Part shown: in pieces, positions 1 to 11,121 of the stretch
Layout: every line of letters begins with the position of its first letter
Numbering within the stretch: the first letter of the stretch is position 1
Origin: Thoreauomyces humboldtii
Taxonomy: Eukaryota; Chytridiomycota; Chytridiomycetes; Spizellomycetales; Powellomycetaceae
DNA length: 32,628 nt
Direction: 5' to 3'
NCBI GenBank assembly: GCA_027596035.1
Contig: JADGJA010000183.1
Coordinates: 1 to 32,628 of the forward strand
Made by a program: the position numbers and the translations under genes
The notes under the pieces: model-generated
Seen by the model: only the letters and a program-made list of their open reading frames with translations
Database searches by the model: none
What the model was told of the DNA's origin: nothing

Positions 1-12
1 GGGGGGTTCCTT

Positions 13-2011
13 TCACATTCCCGTAAGGTTCGACTCCCTCCTTCCCGGGATCTCCAACAGCATGGCGACGGCGATGGCTCTCCTCTCGTCCTCGTTCTCC
101 ACCACCACCACCTTTTGTTGATGTTGCTGCTGCTGACCCTGTCGATGATCTCGATGCGGTTCGTGCTCATGCTCATGCTCATGCTGTTGTTGTTGTAGTT
201 GTTGTTGTTGTTGTTGTTGTTGTAGTAGTAGTTGCTGATGCTGATGGATGCGATGGTTCTGGTCCTGTAGTTCCGACTGGAGTTGCTTCCTCTCGGATCG
301 ATCCAGGTGGGCCATGAGATCCTCCTCGTCCTTCTGTCCCCAGTTCTGCTGCTGGTCCGTCTGCGACTTCCGCTGCGCAGGGGCCGACCCTGACTGGCCC
401 ACTGCGGGGATGACGCTGACGGGACGTGGGGCGGCGAGTTGCATGGGCGAAGGGGGAGCCGAGAACTGGAGGTTCGGGATGGGTTCCAAGGACGGGGAGG
501 CCGGGAGGCTCAGACGGAGGGGAGGGTATAAGGCGTCGGTGGTGGTGTTTGTGTTGTTGCTGCTGTTGCTCGTGGACGGGAACTGCGCCGAACCGGGTGG
601 GGACGGTATGACGAGGGCTCTGCGTGGTTGTTGGTGGTGATGATGGTGAGCTGTTTGACCTTGAACCGATGCTCCTACTTCCGTGATCATGTGTCCCGAG
701 GGGGTGAGGTCGCGTCCTCCCTTGGATCCGTCTCCCACGAAGGAAGTCACGCTCGACACCGACGACGTGCGGGACGATGTGGAAGGTGGTGGAGTGAGCT
801 CCTGTGCCGACTGTGAGCGACGTCGACCGTCGTTGGTGACTCTCCAGTTGACGATCGGCATCTGGGATCCTTGAGACGGGACGACCGGAATGACACGGTC
901 GTTCGCCACCTGACCGTTCTGGAGCCGCTGCCCCTCCATACCGCGGTTCTCGGAGGGAGCGACGGACTGCTGCCCGGATGGAGGAGCGTTGCTTCCCCGC
1001 GAGATTCGGTTGACACTGGGAAGGTCACGTACAGAGATCTTGCGAGGGGGCGAGTCTTCCTCCTCGCTGCTACCGTGAGGAGCAGCGGTCGGGATGGCCG
1101 CGCTGTAGGTGAACGCGACGGGCGGGTCCACGTCCATGGGAACCGCCTCTTCTCCGTCATTCGACGACTCTGTCCGCACGGATGCGGAGGCACTGGATGG
1201 GGATCCCGCGCTCTCTTGGAATGTTCCGACGGCGCTAGGTCGACGGATTCGCGTGCTCCGTCGCACGCCGGGAGGGACAGGCGCGAGGGCCTTGGGGGAA
1301 GGCTGAAGGTACTGGGTCTGGTACGGATTGACCGTCACACGTTTGGGCACGGTGACGCGGACCGGCGTGGAACCCGCCTTTCGCTTGATGGGTGTTCCGC
1401 CTTTCGGAGTCGATGCGTTCTGGATGCCGGCACATGGACGTTGAGCGGGAGCGGGCGAACCAGCGGAGCCATCGCCTGGATCTCCGCGGGACGAGTGCCG
1501 GATGCCCTGATGTCTGGTCAGATCATACCGCCTTGTGAACTGACAACGAAAGGGGAGTAAGACGACAGGTCAGCGATTCTGACTTTTTCCACGCGTGTTT
1601 TTTTTCCTTTTCTCTTGGATGCTCGCACGCACGTACCCTCCTCCCGCAGTCGTTGCACTGCCATTCGCGGACGCCAAAGTGGGTCGCGTAGTGGGTCGCC
1701 AGGTTGTACTTTCGCGCGAAGGCTTTCTCGCAGTTGGCGTAGGGACACGGAAAGAGACCCGTGCCGTTGGGGCGGTGACCGATGACGACGCCGGCAGGAG
1801 GACCCTGCTGCTGCTGCTGCTCCTGCTGCTCCTGCTGCTGTGGATGCTCCGAGTCAGAATCCGACGATTCCGAACCCGAGGACGAGTCGGACTCTTCCTC
1901 CTGTTCTGCGCTTCTCTCCTCCTCCTCGTCCTCCTCGTCCTCGTTCTCCACGTCCACCTCCTGGTGCTCCTGCTGCTCAGCGACGAGGGGAGTGCGGAGA
2001 GTCTTTGGCAT
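13..2011 (-). CDS. C2H2 zinc-finger protein with acidic N-terminus and polyQ/His-Glu C-terminal tract
   Basis: Two exons: 2011-1637 and 1539-13, with a 97-nt phase-0 intron (1636-1540, GTACGT..TCAG); 633 residues. Residues 17-55 are almost all Glu/Asp/Ser. Two tandem C2H2 fingers follow: Cys89, Cys94, His107, His111, then Cys119, Cys122, His135, His140. The second finger is interrupted by the intron and only becomes complete after splicing, which supports the junction. The remaining ~490 residues are low-complexity Ser/Pro/Gln-rich, with a glutamine run around residues 560-577 followed by a His-Glu dipeptide repeat. Paired fingers in a disordered protein suggest a nuclear DNA-binding regulator; its targets are unknown. 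It lies head-to-head with APC5 across 484 nt. The reading frame ends in TGA at 13-15, but the stop overlaps a possible donor (AT|GTGAAAG), so further exons could lie outside the window. No orthologue could be named. Confidence 0.88.
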
Positions 2012-2495
2012 TGTGTGTCCTGCGTGTGTGGGTTGGGTTTTAACGCGCGCGCACGAAAGCGGTGACGGAATGCCGGAATGAGATTCGCCCTGCTGGGAGT
2101 TTGACCCTGGACAACGGACCTGATTGGGGAAAGAACGAAGCGTGGGAGTACTCCTGGCGTCTGCTGCTGACGCTACTCTTCTTTCAGGAGCCGGGTAGTA
2201 TGGAGAAGGAACGCTGTAAGGGGTTGCCTAATGAGGTTGCGGGTAGTTCCGCCGTGGCTTTGTCCTCGATATTTTCTGCTGTTGAGCGGTGGGTGGGTGG
2301 TGGGGGGGAGTGATGTGCCTCGTGCTCCTCGGCTGCGCTTGGATCGACTGCGCTCTGCCTTTGCCCCCCCTAGCAGCCCTGACCCTTGTGATGCCCTAAC
2401 CCCTTCTGGTGCGTGGAGCCCTAACCCCTTCCACAAGACATCATCCCCTTTCCCCAGTCCTTTTCCCTCCGCCCCTTTCCCTGAACAGGGCCAGG
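2012..2495. promoter_or_regulatory. Divergent intergenic region between the C2H2 gene and APC5
   Basis: This 484-nt stretch separates two genes transcribed away from each other, so it must hold both promoters. No clear TATA box is visible. From about 2360 the plus strand is pyrimidine-rich, as fungal 5' leaders often are. It contains two copies of a telomere-like CCCTAACCCCTTC motif near 2394 and 2421. No convincing coding sequence was seen; open frames here look compositional. Confidence 0.55.
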
Positions 2496-5400
2496 ATGCA
2501 AGGCTTTCCATCACCAGCAGCAGAGCCAGTATCACAACAGTTGCCAACACCATCTGCAGCAGCACCACCGTGGGGAAGCGGGAAGGCGAGCGGTGAGGGA
2601 CCATGGTCGCAGGGCGGTGTCCATGCCCACGGTTCGGGTGGAGGAGGAACGCTCTGGTTGCTGTCCCTCACCCCGCACAAGCTGGCTGTCCTAGCCCTGT
2701 TCGAAAAGTACCTCATCGACCTCGATCAGGAGTCGGGACGCGTCAAGTATCCCGTCACGGCTCTCCTGCTCGAGCAGATCGGATCCGTACGTTATCGTTT
2801 TTTCCCTGTTCTTTTGTTTTTTTTTGGGCGATGCACGGATCACCCATTGCGCAGACACGGACTTGGGGCCCAGTGACGCGTGGGAACATCGCCCGTGCGG
2901 AAGGAGATGACGGACGGAAACTGTCTGGTTTAGGTCGAATCCGTGAAAACAACGTAGTCGTAGAGAACTGGGCTGGGAAAGACGCGTGGGGTCGCGACCA
3001 CCTTTCGCATTGCAAATGCTAAAATATAGCTTTTCGATCCGTTTCCTCCCGTCACCTTTGCAGGAAGGACCCCGAGTGCGCGAAGGGAGCCTGGATGGTC
3101 TTTTGCAAAGGATCCCATCCGCTTTTGCTCACGAGTGGAGCACGGAGATCACCTCTCGGGTTCGGACTGTCCGTCGTTTGAAAGTCAAAACTGAGACTCA
3201 TCGCATCCACGCAGTTGAACGATGCGGCTGCGTCTCTGGAGGGACTCTTCCAGTTCTTCAGCGAGATCGAAGCCGTCACGATGAGGGAGGACGAGCTCAC
3301 GTCGCGGTTCAACCCGGCGACGCCCTTCGGGACGTACATCAAGCTGACCATGAACGATCTCAACGATCTGAAGCGCGACCCACCGAGCGCCTTCGTCTTT
3401 TTGCAAGCGATGCGAGAGTATCTGCGGGATGGGCAACCCGTCGAGGAGGAGATAGTCTCGCGAAAGCCGTCCAACTGTAAGCGACGCTGTCGATGATACC
3501 ATCATGCGCAGTCAGGAGCAGGTGACTCATGTTTGCCCCCAATTCTTTAGCGGTGCGGTCGCTGCTCGACTCGGAAAGGGCGCTGGATGCCGAAGTGAAA
3601 GCTCTTGCAGGTGACAACCAGTCTTTGAGACCTGATGGATCGTATGGGGGGTTGTCTGACAGCACCCATCTGCTACCAGACAACACGTCCGATCTGTCCC
3701 CAGAAGACCTGCAACGTCGCATCGAGCATCTGCGGAGAACTCCAGTCGACCCGAGAGCAGACTGGACAAGGTAGACCCAGATGAATGCAAAGGCGCGTTC
3801 CGTTACTTCCAACTGATTATGATTATGATTGTGTTTAGCTATCTAAACTGCTTACGCGCAAATGATTATCAGGGGTCACTTCAGAGTCTTCAACGTTACT
3901 TTATGCACAGCACGAAGGATGAGTGAGTGTTTCGATCGATGTACGACCAAAACGATTCACATTGCTGATCCTGCGCAGCGGCCAGAACTGGGTCCATCAC
4001 TATGGCCTGCTGAACACCGCGTGTCTGTACGCACGTTTTAATCATCGGGAACTGGCTCTCGAGGTAAGCCGAACGTCCACGCTCGTAGCGCGTCTTGTCG
4101 GCTCCCTGTAACCAATTATTCTAGACCATCGATCGAGCAATCCCATTGGCCCAGGGCATGAACGACACGCCTTGTCTGACCATCCTGCGCAAGTATGCCC
4201 TCGCACGGTCATTGAAGATGCACGGTTATTGCGGACTCACGTGGCATTGTCAGCCTAAAGCATCGTCTCAAGCGAATGCCAAACAATCGGGTTCACGAAA
4301 AGCGATTCGAATTGACGACCGCCGCAACCGCCGACCAAGTGAGCGCTGAGGATGCTCCGCAACGCAGCGTCGATGACCTTAACATTGCGCGACAGAATCT
4401 TGAGACTGTAAGTGTCTCAGCTGTGCGTCCCCTTCCTTGTTTCGAAAAACTGATCGAGCATGACTGTCTTCAAGGCATGCGACCCGATGTCCGTCTTCAT
4501 CTGTCTGACATCGTCCTTGAATCTGAACATCCATCATAGCATAGAAGAAGTTTCCGGCACTGAACGTTTGCTGCGCGCTGACGTTTGGAAGCAGTATGGT
4601 GAGGACGTCATTCGTATGCCATCGTTCATTTCGCAGATACCAACGTTCGGCTTTCACCATTTCAGGAAACAGCACCCTCGCAGCTTTATATGCTGACTTG
4701 TACATCACCTATGATCGAGATCATTCGGCTGATGACAAGCCACTGGGTTTGTGTCTCTTGGCACAGCATGTAGGAGTCAGAAGATCTTGGTTGCTCACAA
4801 TCTATGGTTTCGGATCTGATACTGTATCCAGCACGCGACGCAGGGAAACCACAAAATGGCTTTGGACGTCCTGGAGACGGCGAAACGTCTATACCCACCT
4901 TTCGTTAGCGGAACTGCTTCGGATAAATGGATGGCCACGCTGCTCGACATCATGTTTCAGCGCGCGCTGAGGAGGTATCGGAAGACATCGACTCTAAAGC
5001 GATGATACCTAAGCTGAGTAACCCCTCCGCGTCGAACAGAAACGAGCTCCGACATGCGGAACTATACACCTCACAATATGCAGCCATCGCGGAGGGGAAT
5101 GCTGACATGTCCTCTGCTGTGGCACTGCAGGGGGCGTTGCTTGCGCGTCGATGGGGGCGACCCGATGAGGTGAGTACGCAAGGCCTGGAGAGCTTCGCTT
5201 TTTCAACATCACGGCGGGGGTCACTGAGCAGAACTCGCTCAGGCGTTCCGCAGTATATCCGAGATTAGCGACTCAGCCGCTCGCGGATCCCTCCCTGACA
5301 CACGGATGCTAGTCGAATGCAACCTCCAACTGGCAGACCTCCACCTCGTAAGTCGATTCCCACTCGGGAATCTGCGATCGAATACTCACAAACAGAATTC

Positions 5401-5988
5401 CTTTCATCTTTATCCTTGCAGGAAGCAAACGACGCTGCCTCCGCTCTCCGCCTCGCCCTGTCCTCAATCACCCTCTCCTCCCAGCACAGTCTCCGCCCCC
5501 ACCACGAACGTGCTCTGATCACTGCCGCATCCTGCATGACCACCTTGGGTCTCCGCGACCAAGCCCGTCGAACCCTCGACGCCGTCATGCCCCGAATCCA
5601 CAGCATAGCCGACCCATCCCTGTCAGCGGAAGCAGCCCTCGTCGACGCCACGTCCATCCTCGACCTCCACGCTCACGATCCACCCCGGTTCCGAACCCTC
5701 CGTCCCGACGGGGACCTGAAAGCCGTGGTCATGCCGTCCATTGAGGACGCGGCGGCTGAGTTCGAGAGGTTGGAGGATCTGAGTGGGTTGGAGAGGACGG
5801 CCACGCTGCGTGTCATCGTCTGTTTGAGGTGTGGGGATGTGGAGGCGGCCGAGGAGATGGTCAAGGAGGTGGAGAGGTTGGAGGAGGTCATGATGAGGAG
5901 GCGGAACGAGCCGGTTCTGAAGGACGGGGCGAGGCGTATCGTCGATGTGACGAAAGGGGCTTTGAAAATGGCGGATGTGTTTCTGTAG
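2496..5988 (+). CDS. APC5: Anaphase-promoting complex (APC/C) subunit 5
   Basis: APC5 is a TPR-type scaffold subunit of the APC/C, the ubiquitin ligase that drives mitotic exit. Proposed 14 exons: 2496-2786, 3064-3159, 3215-3476, 3551-3770, 3839-3922, 3979-4063, 4125-4192, 4254-4407, 4475-4598, 4666-4769, 4832-4974, 5040-5169, 5243-5347, 5422-5988; 810 residues (human about 755). All phases agree. The family start motif LTPHKLAVLAL lies near residue 58. The conserved core falls at residues about 290-370: YLNCLRANDYQGSL, then HHYGLLNTACLYARF, then AIPLAQGMNDTPCL. ADVWKQYGNSTLAALYA follows near residue 455, matching the family's xxWxxYGxxxLA motif. The motifs appear only after splicing. Introns are 55-75 nt except the first (277 nt), so a small missed exon there is possible. 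The ATG at 2496 is the first in frame in the pyrimidine-rich leader. The C-terminal exon is the least conserved and longest. Confidence 0.92.
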
Positions 5989-6195
5989 CGGATGCTGAAG
6001 GCCCATTCCTTGTAGAAATGGTTCGTATAGTCCCCCTCTCTCACTCATCAGGGCTTCCTTTATCAAACACTGATTCTCCATGGCGCCGTTTCATTCCTGA
6101 CACAACGAGCTAGTCAGCTATATTTCATAAAGGATCGTATATGGTATGCAGACGAGCTGGATGAACCTGATCTACTATCGATATTTCTATTTCTA
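5989..6195. other. Convergent 3' intergenic spacer, APC5 / mitochondrial carrier
   Basis: These 207 nt lie between the stop codons of two convergent genes and presumably hold both polyadenylation regions. The right half is AT-rich. No gene or repeat was seen. Confidence 0.5.
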
Positions 6196-7579
6196 TCAAC
6201 TTCCGTACAGGCGAAAGATCTTGCTCATGCCCTCGTACACGCCAAACGTCACGCACGTGCCGGGTAGTACACGAATGATGTTGATTCCCATGCCCTTGTA
6301 AAATCCACCTAGAGCTTCGTTCCTGACAATGCAAACAAAACTCCGAAAATCAGTGACTGCAACAGTTAGACGATCACAGGTAAACATGAGCTCCTCTCCT
6401 CCCCTTCATACCTATATATGTGTTTCGCGCTCGATATCACGCCGCTGTACAACGCGCTATCCGCATTAGCAGGTGACTGCATTCGAGAGCGAAGGACCTG
6501 ATACGGGTATGTGCAGATCGTGGCGAAAACCTTCGAGATGGCTGCCATGGACGTGTACTCGAACGTGTCCTGCGTGAGGTTGAGGAAAATCGAGTCAACT
6601 CCCATCGTTTGCAAAAGGAAGCACCGAAGGGACCAATCGGTACCATCTTGTTCACATCCTTCTTCCCCGTCATAGAGTTCATCCGCCACTTCTTCATCTC
6701 CTCGTACGCCATGAACTGCAGAGCACCGTGCGAGACCCCGAAAAAGGCTGGCACCATGCCTTTGTAATACCCTCGGAGTCCCTCTTCCCGCCACATCCTG
6801 ATCAAACCCTCTGCAGAAAACGGGTGAGCGAGATAGCAAGGAGCAATAAGAGTCACGATCTTGATTTTCACCTGGAAGACTCTTGTACGCGCCAGGTTCT
6901 CCAGCTCGCGTGGCGCACATCCGGGTCTTGACGACCCAGAAGGGATTGGAGCATACCGCAGTCAAAGCGCCTAGAACAGACATCAAATGTTAGCTTCGAC
7001 ATGGACCGAGCGGGGTTCTTCCCATCCCGCCGAAGCCGTTCCGAAAAGCGCATTGGCCGAACCTGCCTCAGCGGAAGCCAGAAGATGTTGTGTGGGACCG
7101 AGTTGTTGACCGGGCGTGTCTCGCATCCAATCCTTGATCAACGAGTACCTATACCGTCGGTCGTGAGACACGGCATCCTTCTCCAATTCCATTCAAACTC
7201 GCTCGCCCTTCACGCACCACCAAAAGTACAGTCCCCACGACGCGGTCGCTCCCGCGAAGTTGGGGGTCACGCCTCGATACAGTCCACGAATTGCGCCCTC
7301 GTCCCGCCATATGCTCCGAAACGTCTGGACCGTAGACAATCGCTTTCCCGACGTGTTCACTAGGTAACCCCTCAACGGTCAGCGCCTCGTGAAGTAAGGA
7401 AAATGGAAGAGGTTTCCCCCCATTTCGCAGGTGATCTTGAACACTTTACGTTGAAAGCGAGTCTTGACCAGGTCCATGGGATGCAGCACGGCAGTGGACA
7501 CGGCGCCTGCCGTGAACCCTGCGAGTGCCTGGTCCGTCGCTGAACTGCCGGTGAATGTGGGTTTCGCTTGCGTTGTCAT
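6196..7579 (-). CDS. FLX1: Mitochondrial carrier of the SLC25A32 / FLX1 type (folate/FAD)
   Basis: A six-helix inner-membrane carrier. Exons: 7579-7450, 7359-7218, 7148-7063, 6970-6872, 6810-6644, 6569-6412, 6322-6196; 302 residues, normal for the family (human SLC25A32 315). The three carrier repeats are PMDLVKTRF (Pro34), [11 protein letters not shown] (about 129) and [12 protein letters not shown] (Pro230). The PFWVVKTR and PYQVLRSR forms, with Trp and Gln where most carriers have acidic residues, are the signature of the folate/FAD subgroup. SWGLYFWW in repeat 1 and [15 protein letters not shown] near the C-terminus agree. Several candidate donors exist near 7218; the chosen one gives [15 protein letters not shown], matching SLC25A32. 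The family moves FAD (yeast Flx1) or folate (animals) into the matrix, and sequence alone does not decide between them. It is convergent with APC5 and divergent from the CRAL-TRIO gene. Confidence 0.93.
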
Positions 7580-8569
7580 TTGGTGAATTTCTCGCAGGGG
7601 GGCTTTGCCGAAAATTCCGCTTACTCGCGAACGATCGGGCCCTCCTGAACGCCATTTGTTCATCCCAACGCCATTGTTCGGACTCCACTCTCTGACCTTC
7701 CGTTTCCTCCATTTCCCCCACAATAACCGTTACAATCATGACAACTCTTTGCTTTGGCACATCTCTTTTTCCAAAGCCCTCTCCCGCAGAGCGTCACAAA
7801 GATACAGAGCCACCACAGGACCCGATGATTGGGGACGGTATTTTATGACTATTTTGGTTTTACAGAATTGCGCATCACTGCCCTCCTCAAAAAAGTTGAT
7901 CACGCAAACGGCAACAAGTCCCCTCAAACACCGCATACAGCAGGGAAAATTACGAGAGAGTAGTGATGCAGAGTAATCTGCAGGTCACTGCACCAGCACG
8001 CAAAGTCTCTAGAGAGCAGTGGGAAGAGACTGTTTGCTCGCTCAGACGACTCCTCCACCCTTGTCCTTGCTCCTGTCTTGTTCTCCTCCTTGTTCCTCGC
8101 TTGTCCTTTGTCTTGTTTCCTGGCAACTGAGCGGGCTAGCCAAATGGTGGGGATTGTGCGTGGTAAATGGGTGCAGATCTTGGGGAAAAGGAAGGTCAGA
8201 GAGAGGATTCCTCGTCTATAGGTCCTCGTGCCCCTCCCCCCAAATACTACTTCCGTCTACCGTATACGCCTGTGCCAATTATGCCCAATCCCCTCTGCAA
8301 ATCCCTCCCCCAGAACGAATCCCCACAAGGTCACTTCCCACCGTAACATCTATACACGGGGACGAAACTCTCAAGCGTGACCTTTTCCCTTGCACCTCGC
8401 CGTAATTGACAAAGGGTAGCTCAGGGCAGAAATCCGTCCATACTGGTTCCACTCAGCCCCGCTATCTCCCTCCAACCTCCACCTGATCAACCTTTGATTT
8501 GTCAGTCCTTACTGGTATCGTTCACCCAGCCGGTCGTCCGCCCGTTCCAGGCTTCCACAGGTCGTTACG
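7580..8569. promoter_or_regulatory. Divergent intergenic region between the carrier and the CRAL-TRIO gene
   Basis: About 990 nt hold the promoters of two divergent genes. The notable feature is a C/T-rich tract around 8040-8120 built from repeats of CTTGTCCTT/TCTTGTTCTC type. No canonical TATA box was found at a convincing distance from either start codon. The longest open frames here (about 120-130 codons) follow the pyrimidine bias and have no recognisable domain. Confidence 0.5.
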
Positions 8570-10528
8570 ATGGATATCACCGATGCCGTTCGCGAGCACG
8601 CCGCTGGTGTCAAGGCGCTTCGTGATGGACTCACCGCCATAGTGGCCGGCCTCAGAAAGGACATGGACTTCTCGAGGAGGGAACTGCATCATTTGGCAGA
8701 GATCTTGGTAGACGATGGTGAGCTTGGAAACTGAGAATCACGAGAGAGGAGCTTTCGTATCCCCCGGCTTGCGAAGGCAGCGACTAGTCAGCACGAACCT
8801 GCTTTATGCCCGTGGTTCGTGGCACAAGTAAATGCATCGAGTGGACATTTACTTGTACTGTCCCGACCTCTTCCCGTGTCTGTATCTCTCTCCATGTGGC
8901 TCACATCTTTTCTTTCTACGCTAGCCTTTCTCTTTCGATTCTACAAAAAGCACAAATATCAACTGACCGCCGCAGAGCAGGCGATCCTTGACCACATCGA
9001 CTGGCGATTGCAGCATGACCTACCAAATCTGTGTACATTTTCCCTCACACCCAAAGCCCATCTGCTATCCCAGGACGGTCTATTCTACTTCTGGAAAACC
9101 GACAATGAAGGGCGACCTGTCGGGGTTGTGAACCTTAAACACCTTACAAAGGGCACGGACGTGCAGGACCTTCGCATGCTCTTTGTTATGCAAATGGAAG
9201 TGGCACGGCGACTCGTTCAGGCACTCAACGATGAATATCAGCGCTGCGGGACAGATAAGCTGGTAGTTCAGATCTCGCTTATCTGCGATCTCGACGGCGT
9301 CGGCCTGGGCAATGTTAACTTCGAGATGATACCCTTGTTTCTTGACCTCTTCAACCACCACTTTCCTCAGACTCTCGGGACCGTCTACGTGCTCAATTAT
9401 GGCTGGCTCCACTCAGGCATATGGTCGGTCCTGAAGGCTGCTCTCCCTGCGGAAGCGTGCAAAAAACTTCAGTTTCTTTCAAGGGAAGAACTACGTAGTC
9501 AGATTCCCGCGGAGAATTTGCAAACAATCCACGGTGGATCAGATCCGGCTCCGTTTGCCTACGCAACCTCCCCCGTCTACCAAAATTACGCCCAATCCAA
9601 CTATCATTCCACGTCTCCACGGGTGCAAGCGCAAATCAACGCCTTATCGGACGATGCTTGGCAAGAGGATGACGAGGATGTCTGGTACGATGCCCATGAG
9701 GCTCCTATGACACATGTACGGTCGGCAGCCGACTTGCAGTCGATGCTTCGCGTGGCTTCAGGACGGAACCTACACGGCATGAACCGCGTCGGTTCGACCA
9801 AGTCGCTCAAGACGCTGATTCGCACAAACACTGACCAACTCGCCAGTGGTGGGGGAGGACTGATGATGCGTCCACTCCAGCTACCACCCCTTCCACCAAC
9901 TTCCGCAACAGTAACGGCAGCGACCACGGCATTCAGTGGTGCGACAACGTCGTCGCATCGCGTACGAGGCCGGAGACGCGCTTTTGTGAAGAAGACACTT
10001 GTTCGTGCAGTCAGAACGCCGGCCCAACCTATACTTTCCCTCCTCTCCTTCTTTGCCGCATCCTCATCTTCTACTTCTTCGTCTGCTTCCCCATTGACCC
10101 GAGCAACTGGCTCGCCCGCTCAAGACCGACTCCGCAAGCGAAGCGTGACAATGCTAGTTGTCTTCCTAGCCGCCCTTCTCTACCAGGGATGGAAGCGGAA
10201 GATTCTCCATCGACTTTACCTTGCCTTGGTGCTGGCCACCTCGTCTAGCCAATCGCCCAGACGGAAGCAGTCGATTGCATCGCCCATCCCACTTTCGACG
10301 TCCACCTCCTCATTGGCGACTTCGAGCAGCGTCTCGGTGAGAGGATTGTCGCCTTTGCGATCGTCCCGGGCATCGTCTTCCTCGTCGTCGTTCTCGTCGA
10401 TGCAGACCACAGGGGACTTCGAGTTCTCGTCCGTCCACCTCCCGCGGATGGCATCTTGTGCGCGGGATCTGGGAGAGATCGTGCATCCGCTCGTAGTGGT
10501 GGAAGTGAACCGGTGCCTTGAGATTTGA
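8570..10528 (+). CDS. CRAL-TRIO (Sec14-like) lipid-binding protein with C-terminal hydrophobic segments
   Basis: Two exons, 8570-8717 and 8925-10528, joined in phase 1; 583 residues. The 207-nt intron ends in a good pyrimidine tract and TAG. Splicing to 8925 creates DDAFLFRFYKKHKYQLTAAE (residue 48 on), the CRAL-TRIO N-terminal helix pattern (DxxLLRFLRARKFxV). An earlier acceptor at 8780 would also keep frame but inserts a hydrophobic stretch that does not fit the family. The lipid-binding fold covers residues about 90-250, with VVQISLICDLDGVGLG as its central strand and helix. The rest is disordered and Ser-rich, with a membrane-like segment from residue 459 (MLVVFLAALLYQGW) and a second hydrophobic stretch just after, suggesting C-terminal membrane anchorage. 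Family members bind or transfer phosphoinositides or other lipids; the ligand is unknown. It is convergent with the WDR89-like gene. Confidence 0.88.
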
Positions 10529-11121
10529 AGTACCAGCTTCTTTGCTTGCTCGGACAAAGTTTTGCGCTTTCTTTTTCCGCATGTTCATACCCTTATTTTA
10601 CTGCGCAGTGATACAAATTATACCTGAGGCGCAGATACATGGATGAGACCTGATTGAGTTTGATTTTCGACGGCGTGCCCGAATGACCTTTGAAAACATC
10701 GACCGTGCCCGACATGAGCGCGGTCAAGCAAATGTCGTTGGTGACGACACACGATCGTGTCTAAGAGGCATCGACCACACTCAAAGAAACCTCCCTCATC
10801 ATGTCCCTTGCACCTACACATGTCATTGCCCGTGCGCGCGTCCCTCTGCATTAATGGATGTTGTGAGGGAACTCGCTCCAACGAGGGTGCCTCGTGACAA
10901 GGATCATCACTGAAATCGTAGTGGAATAGAAAACCCAGGAGAATCCGTAGCCTTGAGACATGGATGCTTCCAAGGTCTTGTACTGACAGTCCGCTTCGTC
11001 GTAGCGTTACCTGCAGAATCTCGACCATATTTGGCCCGCTTCGCATTGGTCTGCCGCAGAGCCCCCAAAAAAGAAATCCAACTCATCTACTCTATAGAAG
11101 TCAAGGCGCGCGCTGGCCAGG
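10529..11121. other. Convergent 3' intergenic region with no gene seen
   Basis: These 593 nt separate two convergent stop codons. They hold both 3' untranslated regions. A 142-codon minus-strand frame (10618-11046) has no domain, poor coding texture and no clear start context, so I do not call it. No tRNA or repeat was found. Confidence 0.45.

Noticed and set aside
871..1560. 229-codon plus-strand ORF opposite the C2H2 gene
   Set aside because: It is antisense to a well-supported coding exon with the same codon periodicity, has no domain, and is a shadow frame.
3512..3550. Earlier acceptors (3511, 3515) for APC5 exon 4
   Set aside because: Each leads directly to an in-frame stop. The acceptor at 3550 keeps the frame and the conserved sequence.
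8781..8924. Hydrophobic N-terminal segment in the long open frame of the CRAL-TRIO gene
   Set aside because: The frame is open here, but the stretch ends in an intron-like pyrimidine tract and TAG. Splicing past it rebuilds the CRAL-TRIO N-terminal helix, so it is treated as intron.
10618..11046. 142-codon minus-strand ORF downstream of the WDR89-like gene
   Set aside because: Composition does not look coding, there is no domain, and it lies where two 3' untranslated regions are expected.
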